Source: an uncultured Succinivibrio sp. (GTDB lineage: Bacteria; Pseudomonadota; Gammaproteobacteria; Enterobacterales; Succinivibrionaceae). Taken from it: a stretch of DNA of 23,698 nt. The DNA lies in the NCBI GenBank assembly GCA_900754255.1, contig CAAECI010000047.1, positions 1 through 23,698 of the forward strand, written 5' to 3'. Both the position numbers and the translations under genes were made by a program. Of the stretch, positions 15,650 to 23,645 are shown in pieces (position 1 is the first letter of the stretch; every line of letters starts with the position of its first letter). Under the pieces are notes generated by a model. The model was not told the DNA's origin, did not search any database, and worked only from the letters and a program-made list of their open reading frames with translations.

Positions 15650-15718
15650 TTATCCAGATGATTTTAGCCTGTTTTCAAAAAAATGTGACAAGGCTTGCAA
15701 AAATTTTGGAGATTTAAG

Positions 15719-16081
15719 ATGCAGCAGGAAACTTTATTCACCAAGATCATTAAAGGTGAGATCCCCTCTACCAAGGTTTACAGCGATGATCTGGTCACGG
15801 CCTTTGAAGATATAAATCCCAAAGCGGAGCATCATATTCTTATCGTTCCCAATAAGCCTATTCCTACCGTCTCGGATGTCGAGGTTGAGGACGAGCCCTT
15901 AATGGGACACCTTTTCACCGTCGCCCGTAAGATCGCCGAGGATTTAGGGGTTGCAAAATCAGGCTATCGTCTCATTTTCAACGTGGGGCCCGACGGCTGT
16001 CAGGAGGTACCCCACATTCATATGCACTTCCTTTGCGGCGGTAACCTCGGTACCGGCGGATTCCCTCAAAAAAAGAACTGA
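15719..16081 (+). CDS. hinT: HIT-family purine nucleoside phosphoramidase HinT
   Basis: A 120-residue cytoplasmic histidine-triad hydrolase (E. coli HinT is 119) that cleaves adenosine phosphoramidates and acyl-adenylates. ETLFTKIIKGEIPS near the N-terminus and the triad H99-x-H101-x-H103 (PHIHMHFL) are clear; the active-site segment is GYRLIFNVGPDGCQEVPHIH. The ATG at 15719 has GGAG 7 nt upstream; an earlier in-frame codon at 15695 has no ribosome site and is not conserved. The lpoB gene starts 3 nt after the stop, as in the E. coli hinT-ycfL-lpoB cluster, but ycfL is absent here. Confidence 0.97.
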   Translation: MQQETLFTKIIKGEIPSTKVYSDDLVTAFEDINPKAEHHILIVPNKPIPTVSDVEVEDEPLMGHLFTVARKIAEDLGVAKSGYRLIFNVGPDGCQEVPHIHMHFLCGGNLGTGGFPQKKN

Positions 16082-16084
16082 GCT

Positions 16085-16918
16085 ATGAAAAAAGAACTGT
16101 TTGCAATCTCAAGTCTTGCGCTCTCATGCTTAGCTCTGAGCGCATGCAACACCTTGGATCAAATCGAGCGTGAGTTCACCTCTGGATCTGAAAATGCTCA
16201 GGTTGAGGATGCCACCTCCAAGCAAAAGACCGCAGGTAGAAAAAGTGCGGCTCAAAGGGCTCCTTCCTCGACCAAGGCTCTTGAGGTAGAGACTAAGGCG
16301 ACGGGATCTGATATCAAGCTTGATGCTCATGACGAGACGCTGGCTGCAAGCTCCGGTAACGAGAATGTTCCGGAGGCCGTTGATGCCGATGAGGAAGCAG
16401 CGTTACGCAATACCGCTGTGGATGAGGACGGAGATCTTCTGCCGCTTGATCAGGAGACGGTTGCTGAGATCTCAAAGCTTCCCGATTATGCAACGACCTC
16501 CGGGCGTCAAACCTGCCCCGTTTCATACGGGACCTCGGCCAAAGCCGCCGCATCTGCTCTTACGACGGAGCTTTTGCAAAAGCTGACCTCTGATCACGGC
16601 AATATCTTCATCGCCCCTACGGTGATCCCCGAGGAATATTCCGACTGCATAGACAACGTTGCAAGCGAGGTTAAAAAGGCGGCTGCTCAATCCAAAAATT
16701 TCACGCCCGTAGCCGACGATACGGTATCGTCAGTGGCACAAAATTCAGGATCGTCAACGTTAATTCCTGCTACCGTACGTGAATGCCGTCGTCGTGATAT
16801 ACCCTATCTGGCGGTGAGCGTAGTACGTATAAGCGGGGGCTCTCCCGTACTGACCGTAAGGATCATTCGCGTCGCCACCGGCGTAACTCTTACGCAGTCC
16901 TACAAAAAGCTCAACTAG
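16085..16918 (+). CDS. lpoB: Outer-membrane lipoprotein, LpoB-like activator of penicillin-binding protein 1B
   Basis: A 277-residue lipoprotein: signal peptide with lipobox LSAC and lipidated Cys21, without Asp at +2, so sorting to the outer membrane is expected. Residues 25-145 are a long acidic, Ala/Glu/Asp-rich disordered linker, and the C-terminal 120 residues form the LpoB-like domain: VASEVKKAAAQSKNFTPVAD matches the LpoB segment around LRNALANNGKFTLVSA, followed by RRRDIPYLAVSVVRI and LTVRIIRVATGVTLTQS. LpoB crosses the periplasm to stimulate PBP1B. It is longer than E. coli LpoB (213), mainly in the linker. Position after hinT supports the call. It ends with a TAG stop. Confidence 0.8.
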   Translation: MKKELFAISSLALSCLALSACNTLDQIEREFTSGSENAQVEDATSKQKTAGRKSAAQRAPSSTKALEVETKATGSDIKLDAHDETLAASSGNENVPEAVDADEEAALRNTAVDEDGDLLPLDQETVAEISKLPDYATTSGRQTCPVSYGTSAKAAASALTTELLQKLTSDHGNIFIAPTVIPEEYSDCIDNVASEVKKAAAQSKNFTPVADDTVSSVAQNSGSSTLIPATVRECRRRDIPYLAVSVVRISGGSPVLTVRIIRVATGVTLTQSYKKLN

Positions 16919-16946
16919 AAAAAAGCCCGAGAATTACTCCTCGGGC
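16919..16946 (-). terminator. Terminator oriented for the minus-strand metallopeptidase gene
   Basis: Stem GCCCGAG/CTCGGGC with an 8-nt loop. On the minus strand it is followed by six T residues; on the plus strand no T tract follows, so its main direction is minus even though it lies immediately after lpoB. Confidence 0.65.
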
Positions 16947-17079
16947 AAGTATCTATTGCAATTATCCGAGGCGTGCTTGGGTTTCTCTCCGCGTTGCCCT
17001 TTTTATGCCGGATGCAGCAAAGGACCGGTGTTAAAACGTAACCAAAGTTTTCTTCCGTAAAGTTCATTGGAGTACCTAC

Positions 17080-17580
17080 TTAGGCGGCAGACCGGATCAC
17101 AGGAGAATTTTGTTGAAGCTTTTCTTTTTCTAGTATTGCATAGACCTCCTCTTCGGTCATGTTTTTGAATTTAGGATCGGCCTGGCCTCGGAGGGAGCAA
17201 CTTGCCCCCTCTGCCAACATGGCAAGATTGATTACGTGATCACAGGCTATATTCCAAAGCCATGGATCCCTATTACCCACACGCTTGTTGTGATCACGAG
17301 CTATATGCCACAGCTCATGTTCAAGAACAAAAGCAGCATCTTCAATAGAAATTGACATCAGTCTCTCCGGATTGATGTAGATGGTACCGTTCTCACAATT
17401 CTCACGACTCTCACATTCGCACCCCATAATGAACCAGTCAGGGGCTTCGATTTCTTTTGGACTCACATACTTTATCTTTAAAGCACTCAATAAAGGAGCC
17501 AAAACAGCAGCATGCTTTCCGCTTAAGACTCCCAATTGTAATAGCTGAAAACGGTTCTTTACGTCAGGATTAATTGACAT
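17080..17580 (-). CDS. Short DUF2201-type putative metallopeptidase, lacking the C-terminal vWA-like domain
   Basis: A 166-residue protein matching the N-terminal metallopeptidase-like domain (COG3864/DUF2201). H88-E89-L-W-H92 with H97 gives an HExxH-x4-H site, followed by the family's RDPWLWNIACDHVINLAM block and the closing MTEEEVYAILEKE. Full-length relatives are about 400 residues with a vWA-like C-terminal domain and usually sit beside a MoxR-type ATPase; neither is present here. Of two adjacent ATGs, 17580 is best spaced (7 nt) from GGAG. The shortness could reflect a natural single-domain form or truncation. It faces lpoB tail to tail and adjoins a long gene-free stretch. Confidence 0.65.
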   Translation of the reverse strand: MSINPDVKNRFQLLQLGVLSGKHAAVLAPLLSALKIKYVSPKEIEAPDWFIMGCECESRENCENGTIYINPERLMSISIEDAAFVLEHELWHIARDHNKRVGNRDPWLWNIACDHVINLAMLAEGASCSLRGQADPKFKNMTEEEVYAILEKEKLQQNSPVIRSAA

Positions 17581-18429
17581 CATTTAGCTCCGCAATTAAA
17601 AAGACAAATAGTTCACAAATTAACGTACTGTATTTGAAAGTAATGAGTGGCTATTAAGCCTCCTCGTACATCCCTACGAACAAAGTCTGTATGGCTCTCT
17701 CGCGGATGCATTTGATATCAGACAGTGATGAGCAATTTCTGCTGTCTACGGTTAAAAATGGAATAAATCCCCTTGTTTCCAAGTGGGAAGTTCTTTAAAA
17801 AATTGACTGAATGTGATGTAGAGAAGCTATTAATAATATTTGTATTATCAATAGATCAAATTGAAAGTCCGGCGTTTTTCCAAAATTTGAAATGTTAAAG
17901 AACATAAAGCATAAACGCGAAAGGGCGAATATTATATACCCAAAATCCAGTATATGGCTAGAGATCGCGACGAAAATTTGTCTTCGAGATGTTGATGCTC
18001 AAAAATACAAACCGGATCTCATATCAAATCTGCCGCGTACTTGATGCGCTATAGGTCCAAAAACCATATGATGACGGCCTAAAAGAAATTAAGTATCGAG
18101 GTAAAAGACGCCCGGCACCGATTTTCGAGATCTTTTCATATCGAGTTTTCCGTCCGCATCGTATCGAAGTGAAAGGAATTCTTCGTACTTGTACCCTAAA
18201 GAGAAATTAATATGGTATAACTCAATTCTTTATGACAATTTGTCTTTGTACGCACTGAAGTTGCAAAATTAGGATAGACTGTTTTCCAACATTTATAAGA
18301 TCAATTGGTTACTAAAATGCTCTCCAAAAAGACTTAAAACTATTTACACCTTATACTACAGCTGTAGATCATACTTTTGTTTTATAAATCAAATAATAAA
18401 TATATTGTTTACGTATTCTGGGCGTGATT
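17581..18429. other. About 850 bp without a credible gene upstream of yheS
   Basis: AT-rich and gene-free by my reading. Small plus-strand frames at 17691-17798 (35 codons) and 17892-18044 (50 codons) have no ribosome sites and match nothing I know. The stretch may be a decayed gene or mobile element, or may contain an RNA gene; I see no terminal inverted repeats or target duplication. Near the right end is the palindrome CTACAGCTGTAG. Confidence 0.45.
18356..18367. promoter_or_regulatory. 12-bp perfect palindrome upstream of yheS
   Basis: CTACAGCTGTAG, 62 nt before the yheS start, within AT-rich DNA that probably contains the promoter. Possible operator; the regulator is unknown. Confidence 0.3.
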
Positions 18430-20391
18430 ATGATCTCAATACATGATTTTACTTTAATGCGCGGCACCTCCGTGCTCATTGATCATGCCGATGCCGCCGT
18501 TTATCCCGGACAAAAGGTAGGCGTCATTGGACGCAACGGCTGCGGGAAATCCTCTCTTTTTGCCGCAATACGCGGTGAGATCGCCTCGGAAAGCGGCTAT
18601 GTAAGCGTTCCTAAGGATATGACCGTCGCCTCCGTATCACAGCAAACCCCTGCTCTTGATATAAGTGCTCAGGAATATGTCATCCAAGGTGACGTCGAGC
18701 TTAAAAAACTAAGAGCCCAAAGAGATGAAGCCTATGCGCGCGGGGACGGAAATAAGATCGCCTTGGCGGAGGAGGCCTTGGGGCTTGCCGGTGAATGGAC
18801 CATAAAATCCAGAGCCCAGGAGCTTTTACACGGGCTCGGCTTTTCTGAAGAGGAAATGCAAAAGCCAGTCAAGGAATTCTCAGGTGGCTGGCGTATGCGC
18901 TTAAATCTGGCGCAGGCTCTTATCTGCAAATCAAAGCTGTTGCTATTGGACGAGCCTACCAACCACCTAGATCTCGACACCGTGATCTTCCTTGAAAATT
19001 GGTTGCGTGCTTATGCAGGAACGGTGCTGTGCATTTCACACGATCGCGACTTTTTAGACCGCTTTGCCTCCGACATCATGCACTTTGAAAGTGGCAAGCT
19101 AATGATGTATAAGGGCAATTATTCAGAATATGAAAAGTTGAGAGCCGAGCGTATACGTAACGAGCGCGCCACCCGAGCCAAGGAGGAAAGCGCTTTGGCC
19201 CGCATGCAAAGCTTCGTCGACAGATTCAGGGCCAAGGCCACCAAGGCCAAGCAGGCCCAAAGCATGCTCAAGGCCATGGCACGCATGAAGCTTACGGCAG
19301 TGACTCAGGAGGAATCTCCCTATAACATTCACTTTGCCGATCCTGAGCGCACCGTCGACGTGCTTTCAACCTTCAAGGATGTCGATGCCGGCTATTCGGA
19401 GCATGAAATAGTCATAAAAAATATCAATCTCATGGTGCTTGCAGGCGATCGCATCGGACTTTTAGGACGCAACGGTCAGGGTAAATCCACCTTCATAAAA
19501 ACGCTGTGTCAGTCCATACCGCCCGTACATGGGATCGTAAGCTTGGGCAAGGGAGTGAAGATAGGTTATTTTGCCCAGCACGAGCTTGAATCCTTAAGCG
19601 GTGAGATGACCGCACTTGAGCATCTGCGGGCCGTAGATCCCAACGCTCGCGATCGAGATTTAAGAGCTTTTTTGGGATCCTTCTCCTTCTCAGGAGACAA
19701 GGCACTCTCCAAGGTGAAAACCATGTCGGGAGGCGAACAGGCCCGTCTGGCTTTGGCCGTGATTGCCTATCAAAAGCCCAATTTGCTTTTGCTTGACGAG
19801 CCTACCAACCACCTCGATCTCGATATGCGCGAGGCCTTATCTGTAGGCTTGGCCTCCTACCCCGGTGCCCTTATTCTGGTATCCCATGATCGCTATCTGC
19901 TTGAGGCCATCGCCGAAAAATTTTATCTTGTCGATGCCGGATCCATAGGAGAATTCAACGGCGATCTCGACGATTATCAAAAGCTGCTCATACAGAAAAA
20001 CCGTGAGTATAACGAAAAGATCAAGGGACAGTCTGCTCCCTCCTTATCAAGAGCTGCAGGTTATGAGAAAAACGAGCAGGAAAATTCAGTACGTAAAAAC
20101 CGTGATCGTAAGAAGGCCGATGCCGCCTTCAGACAAAGCCTGCGTCCTTTAAAGCTTGAGCTTGAAAAGCTTGAAAAGCAAATGGATTGTAATAAGCAAA
20201 AGCTCTCTGAGATCGATTCTAAGCTTGCCGATCCCGCACTTTATGAAAATGATAAGGAAAAGGTTTCGCAATTGCTCAAGGAGCGGGCCGATACGGCCGC
20301 CTCTAATGAAGAGCTGGAGCTTTCTTGGCTTGAAAAGTCGGAGGAAATCGAGCGTCGTTCGCAAGAATATGAGCAACAAAGCGAACTTTAA
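18430..20391 (+). CDS. yheS: ABC-F family ATPase YheS
   Basis: A 653-residue cytoplasmic, ribosome-associated ABC-F protein with two ATPase domains and no membrane helices. Domain 1: Walker A GRNGCGKSS (residues 34-42), signature FSGGWRMRLNLAQAL, Walker B LLLLDEPTNHLDLD. An Arg/Lys/Ala-rich linker follows (DRFRAKATKAKQAQSMLKAM), the P-site tRNA interaction motif of the group. Domain 2: GRNGQGKST, MSGGEQARLALA and LLLLDEPTNHLDLD again. The C-terminal 110 residues form a charged coiled coil (LKLELEKLEKQMDCNKQKLSEIDSKL). It aligns with E. coli YheS throughout, including this tail. ATG 18430 matches the YheS start; a GTG at 18424 is the alternative. Confidence 0.95.
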   Translation: MISIHDFTLMRGTSVLIDHADAAVYPGQKVGVIGRNGCGKSSLFAAIRGEIASESGYVSVPKDMTVASVSQQTPALDISAQEYVIQGDVELKKLRAQRDEAYARGDGNKIALAEEALGLAGEWTIKSRAQELLHGLGFSEEEMQKPVKEFSGGWRMRLNLAQALICKSKLLLLDEPTNHLDLDTVIFLENWLRAYAGTVLCISHDRDFLDRFASDIMHFESGKLMMYKGNYSEYEKLRAERIRNERATRAKEESALARMQSFVDRFRAKATKAKQAQSMLKAMARMKLTAVTQEESPYNIHFADPERTVDVLSTFKDVDAGYSEHEIVIKNINLMVLAGDRIGLLGRNGQGKSTFIKTLCQSIPPVHGIVSLGKGVKIGYFAQHELESLSGEMTALEHLRAVDPNARDRDLRAFLGSFSFSGDKALSKVKTMSGGEQARLALAVIAYQKPNLLLLDEPTNHLDLDMREALSVGLASYPGALILVSHDRYLLEAIAEKFYLVDAGSIGEFNGDLDDYQKLLIQKNREYNEKIKGQSAPSLSRAAGYEKNEQENSVRKNRDRKKADAAFRQSLRPLKLELEKLEKQMDCNKQKLSEIDSKLADPALYENDKEKVSQLLKERADTAASNEELELSWLEKSEEIERRSQEYEQQSEL

Positions 20392-20399
20392 TGCCAAAC

Positions 20400-20419
20400 G
20401 AGGCTCCGTAGGGAGCCTC
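20400..20419. terminator. Hairpin between convergent yheS and glycosyltransferase genes
   Basis: Perfect 8-bp stem GAGGCTCC/GGAGCCTC with a GTAG loop, 9 nt after the yheS stop and 6 nt from the stop of the opposing gene. Both flanks lack a pure T tract, so it is probably a weak bidirectional terminator. Confidence 0.55.
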
Positions 20420-20425
20420 TGTCCA

Positions 20426-22078
20426 TTATTTATTTGAGGCAGGTCCCTCAATTACCTCCAACACGGTCTCACCTGCGGCCTTGAGCTCAAATACCCTCTC
20501 CCCCTCAAGCTTTTGCAAACGCAGATAATCGTCGGGATCTCTTCCGAAAAAATTATTGATGCGGTATTGCGCGAGAGAGCAAGGAACTTTGACCAAACGA
20601 TCGAGCTCATGGGGCGGCAATCCTTCGCGGTTGGCCCGAAAGATCATGCTTTCATGGCAATAGCGTACCGTCCCCTGCTCTCTTTTGAGAATGTTTTCAT
20701 AGGCAAGATGAGTAGCGTTACCCCAATAGTCGACGTCATAGTACTGAGTCCAGGGCTTTTTGGCCAAAATATTGAAATAGACGTTCTGATAGGGATGATT
20801 GCAAATGATGAAGATGCAGGACGAAAGCGCACCTGCTATATACAGAGCAAGTGCCACCGTGCATATAAGCCTTAGCGTCCGACCTTTTTTAACATGCAAT
20901 ACGAAATACAACGCATAAAGATTCAGCACTATGAGAGAGGGATAAATGAAGTAAAGCTGACGCCAGCCGTTGTAGAGGGTTGAATGCAGTACGAAGACGC
21001 TTAAGCTGCTGCCAAAAAAGATCACGAGGTTGAATAAAACAAAAAGCGTGAGTTTTTGATCGGCAAAGCCTATAAAGGTGCGGCGGCAATTTTTTAAAAG
21101 CTTGCATAAAAAGATCATAACTCCGCTACCAAAGCCTGCAAGCAAAAACGGCGGTAACGTTATCCCAAGCCACACCGGCACATAGGCTTTGGGCAGCGCA
21201 TGAATATTTACGAAGTTGCCCTCAAACAGAATGATCCCGTCGTGACGAAAAGCGGCCATATTGGCAAAAACCTCCGCCGTGCGTCCAAGCGGATCGGCCC
21301 AAAGATAGGGAAAGAAGCATACTATCAGCGGAAAGGACAAAAATATGTACACCGCTTCCTTTAAAAAAAGCTTTGCGATTTCCCCTCTTAGGATCCCGCG
21401 TACGGCAATGATCCCGCAGCCCGTTGCCAAAAAGGCCAGGCCTATGATGCGTGTGTCGACAATAAGCGCGGTGGACAGAGCATGCAGCAGAACGTTTTTA
21501 AAGGAGAATTTTTGTAAAAGCGCGCTTAGGGTATAAAGATTCATGCAGGCAAAGGCTACTACAATGAGATCCTTGCCGTTATAAAAACTCTCAGCGAATA
21601 TACGCGGGAATAGCAAAAACAGCACCACGGCCGCAATGCCGAAAAGACGCGATCTGAATATGGAACTGCACCCTGCATATAGGGCAACAAGCCCTGCATA
21701 TACATATAAAAAATTTAACAGATGGCGGGCTTTAAAGGCCTCTGCAAACTGCCCCTTATAAAAAATCAATTCGATTAAATAAGCGGGGAGATGAAAAGTC
21801 ACGCCGTAGTCACGATCGACGAAGCTTTCAAGGGGTACTATACGATCGTAATTGGGTATGAAGGATCGGGCAAAATCCTCACTTGCGAAAATACTCAGTA
21901 TGTATTTTAGGTTGGCGGCGGCGGTGTTGCGATCAAGCGGTTCGTCACAGGTCAGACCGAAATCACGATAAATAAAAATTCCCGTCAGCAGTAACAGTAT
22001 GAAAAAGATCGCAACTGCTATTTTTTGCGATCTTGGTGAGGAAAAGGAATTTGTCATGACGGAGCTGAAATTTAACAT
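20426..22078 (-). CDS. GT-C (GT39-type) polytopic membrane glycosyltransferase
   Basis: A 550-residue inner-membrane protein with many hydrophobic helices. After the first helix comes LTCDEPLDRN, where Asp45-Glu46 is the acidic pair expected in the first periplasmic loop of GT-C enzymes. Later conserved-looking blocks are FPRIFAESFYNGKDLIV, NGWRQLYFIYPSL and NHPYQNVYFN, followed by a C-terminal domain of about 120 residues. Such enzymes use polyprenyl-linked sugars to modify lipids or proteins on the outer side of the inner membrane; donor and acceptor are not evident. In contrast to the glycosyltransferase at 12927-14555, the acidic motif is intact. The ATG at 22078 overlaps the -35 of the divergent promoter; ATG 22057 is the alternative start. 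Confidence 0.75.
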   Translation of the reverse strand: MLNFSSVMTNSFSSPRSQKIAVAIFFILLLLTGIFIYRDFGLTCDEPLDRNTAAANLKYILSIFASEDFARSFIPNYDRIVPLESFVDRDYGVTFHLPAYLIELIFYKGQFAEAFKARHLLNFLYVYAGLVALYAGCSSIFRSRLFGIAAVVLFLLFPRIFAESFYNGKDLIVVAFACMNLYTLSALLQKFSFKNVLLHALSTALIVDTRIIGLAFLATGCGIIAVRGILRGEIAKLFLKEAVYIFLSFPLIVCFFPYLWADPLGRTAEVFANMAAFRHDGIILFEGNFVNIHALPKAYVPVWLGITLPPFLLAGFGSGVMIFLCKLLKNCRRTFIGFADQKLTLFVLFNLVIFFGSSLSVFVLHSTLYNGWRQLYFIYPSLIVLNLYALYFVLHVKKGRTLRLICTVALALYIAGALSSCIFIICNHPYQNVYFNILAKKPWTQYYDVDYWGNATHLAYENILKREQGTVRYCHESMIFRANREGLPPHELDRLVKVPCSLAQYRINNFFGRDPDDYLRLQKLEGERVFELKAAGETVLEVIEGPASNK

Positions 22079-22100
22079 CGGCAGATCTCAAAAATATAAT
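22072..22100 (+). promoter_or_regulatory. Sigma-70 promoter for the flavin-reductase-like gene
   Basis: TTAACA (22072-22077), a 17-nt spacer and TATAAT (22095-22100): five of six and six of six matches. It overlaps the start codon of the divergent glycosyltransferase gene. A CRP/FNR-like site lies about 30 nt downstream of the predicted transcription start, a position suited to repression. Confidence 0.6.
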
Positions 22101-22131
22101 TTGCAGGTATGATACTACCCAAGTTCAAAAT

Positions 22132-22151
22132 TTCGATAAAGATCACAATAA
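22132..22151 (-). promoter_or_regulatory. CRP/FNR-like binding site, copy 2
   Basis: On the minus strand TTATTGTGATCTTTATC followed by GAA, identical over 17 bases to the site at 903-919. It ends 50 nt before the flavin-reductase start and is 57 nt upstream of the divergent glycosyltransferase start. Confidence 0.55.
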
Positions 22152-22200
22152 ATATGCGTTTTGCTTTTGAAGCGTGCGCTTTTTCCTGAGGGGAGTTCCT

Positions 22201-22746
22201 ATGTATATAAATATTGATCCCAAAGAGCTCTATCACGTTTTAGGCGGCGGACAGCTTATCAACATCAGCACCGTTTCAAAGGACGGGATCTTTGATGTTA
22301 TGACCTGCGCCTGGAATACCATGTTCGATACGGATCAGCCTTTAACCGTGCTCGCTCGTGAGCACACCACCACCAAAAACATTCTGGATACCGGGCGTTA
22401 CGTTATAGCTCTGCCTACGAAAAACGACATTGCCCTTATAAAGAAGGTAGGATCGGAGCACGGTGCCGTAACGGGAGATAAATTCAAATGGGCCGGGATC
22501 AACCCTGAATTTTCTCAGAAAATGCATATTCCGGTGATCCCCAGGGCACTTGCCTATATTGAATGTGAAATGCTCATGCGGGATATGTTCGAAAAAACGG
22601 GCATACTCGTGGGTCAGGCCCAAAGCGTTTTAGTGGATGAGCTATGCTATGATCAAGAGCTTCGTGCTTTTGTTCCGGGCGTTGAGCATATTTTGCACAA
22701 CGTCGATGAGGATCGCTTTTACTGCGAAGGCAAATATTTTAATTAA
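22201..22746 (+). CDS. Flavin reductase-like FMN-binding split-barrel protein
   Basis: A 181-residue cytoplasmic protein of the flavin reductase-like (DIM6/NTAB) family. The motif MTCAWNTMFDTDQPLTVLA and the following EHTTTKNILDTGRYVIALPT correspond to the FMN-binding core, and LAYIECEM is the conserved strand in the second half. Members bind FMN as dimers and reduce flavins or act as stand-alone flavoproteins; the electron partner is not shown by context. ATG 22201 is chosen because AGGGGAG lies 5 nt upstream; a GTG at 22174 would include that ribosome site in the coding sequence. The rlmJ gene follows with a 9-nt gap, so the two are probably cotranscribed. Confidence 0.85.
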   Translation: MYINIDPKELYHVLGGGQLINISTVSKDGIFDVMTCAWNTMFDTDQPLTVLAREHTTTKNILDTGRYVIALPTKNDIALIKKVGSEHGAVTGDKFKWAGINPEFSQKMHIPVIPRALAYIECEMLMRDMFEKTGILVGQAQSVLVDELCYDQELRAFVPGVEHILHNVDEDRFYCEGKYFN

Positions 22747-22755
22747 GGCCGTACC

Positions 22756-23598
22756 ATGCTCTCATACCGTCATGAATTTCACGCCGGCAACCATGCCGAT
22801 ATTTTAAAACACACGGTTTTATGCCTGCTGTTGCGCGCCATGTGCTCAAAGGACAAGCCCTTCTCGCTTCTCGATACCCACTCGGGCGGAGGAATTTATT
22901 CCATGCGCTCGGGCTTTGCCGCCAAGAACGAGGAATATAAAACCGGGCTTTCCAAGATCATCAACAATCGTGATCTGCAAAGAGCGGTACCCGAGTACTT
23001 TGCCTGCTTAAATAAGCTGCGCGATCAGGATGAAAGCCTGATGCCGGGTTCGCCCTATATAGAGGCTTCTCTGGCCCGTGATTGCGACAAGCTGACCTTT
23101 ATAGATCTGCATCCTGCCGAATATGAAAATCTAAAAAAGTTTTTTTATCGCGATGACCGTGTAAACGTGCAAAAGAGAAACGGTCTTGAGGCCGTATCCG
23201 CCATTTTGCCCCCCACCCCCCGTCGCGGTCTTTGCTTTATCGATCCCCCCTACGAGGAAAAAAACGAATACTACGAAACAGCCAAGGCGGTAAAAAAGGG
23301 ACTGCAACGCTGGGCCACGGGCGTGTTTGCCGTATGGTATCCCGTTTTGGGACGTATGAGCGATCATTCAAAGGAGCTTACGCAGGAGCTAAGACGACTA
23401 AACTTTCCCCTGCTTCAGGCGGAGCTGTGTGTTGAGAAGCAATCCGAGGAGCGCGGTATGTGCGGATCGGGCATGCTGATTGTGAACTATCCATTCAGGC
23501 TCGACAAGGAGCTTACCGAGCTTGTGGACATACTCTACAAAACGCTATGCTCCGATGAGGGCAGTGCCAAGGTCAGGATCATAAACCCTCAGCCCTGA
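22756..23598 (+). CDS. rlmJ: 23S rRNA (adenine2030-N6)-methyltransferase RlmJ
   Basis: A 280-residue S-adenosylmethionine-dependent methyltransferase, the same length as E. coli RlmJ, which modifies A2030 of 23S rRNA. The N-terminus MLSYRHEFHAGNHADILKHT is almost identical to E. coli. The SAM-binding segment is LDTHSGGGIY, and the catalytic motif IV is DPPY at Asp163 (164 in E. coli). ATGIFALWYPV of E. coli appears here as ATGVFAVWYPV, and RGMCGSGMLIVN is also conserved. ATG 22756 has AAGG 8 nt upstream. Confidence 0.97.
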   Translation: MLSYRHEFHAGNHADILKHTVLCLLLRAMCSKDKPFSLLDTHSGGGIYSMRSGFAAKNEEYKTGLSKIINNRDLQRAVPEYFACLNKLRDQDESLMPGSPYIEASLARDCDKLTFIDLHPAEYENLKKFFYRDDRVNVQKRNGLEAVSAILPPTPRRGLCFIDPPYEEKNEYYETAKAVKKGLQRWATGVFAVWYPVLGRMSDHSKELTQELRRLNFPLLQAELCVEKQSEERGMCGSGMLIVNYPFRLDKELTELVDILYKTLCSDEGSAKVRIINPQP

Positions 23599-23604
23599 TC
23601 GCTA

Positions 23605-23640
23605 TGATCCCGCCGCGACGACTAAGTCCCGACGGGATCA
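23605..23640. terminator. Hairpin between rlmJ and the right-edge gene
   Basis: TGATCCCG and CGGGATCA form an 8-bp stem enclosing 20 nt with further partial pairing. It starts 7 nt after the rlmJ stop and ends 6 nt before the stop of the opposing partial gene. There is no T tract, so it may act as a processing or bidirectional termination structure. Confidence 0.45.
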
Positions 23641-23645
23641 GTTCC

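Noticed and set aside
17691..18044. Two small plus-strand frames (17691-17798 and 17892-18044), considered as transposase remnants or small proteins
   Set aside because: No ribosome sites, no recognisable transposase motif, and no flanking inverted repeats.
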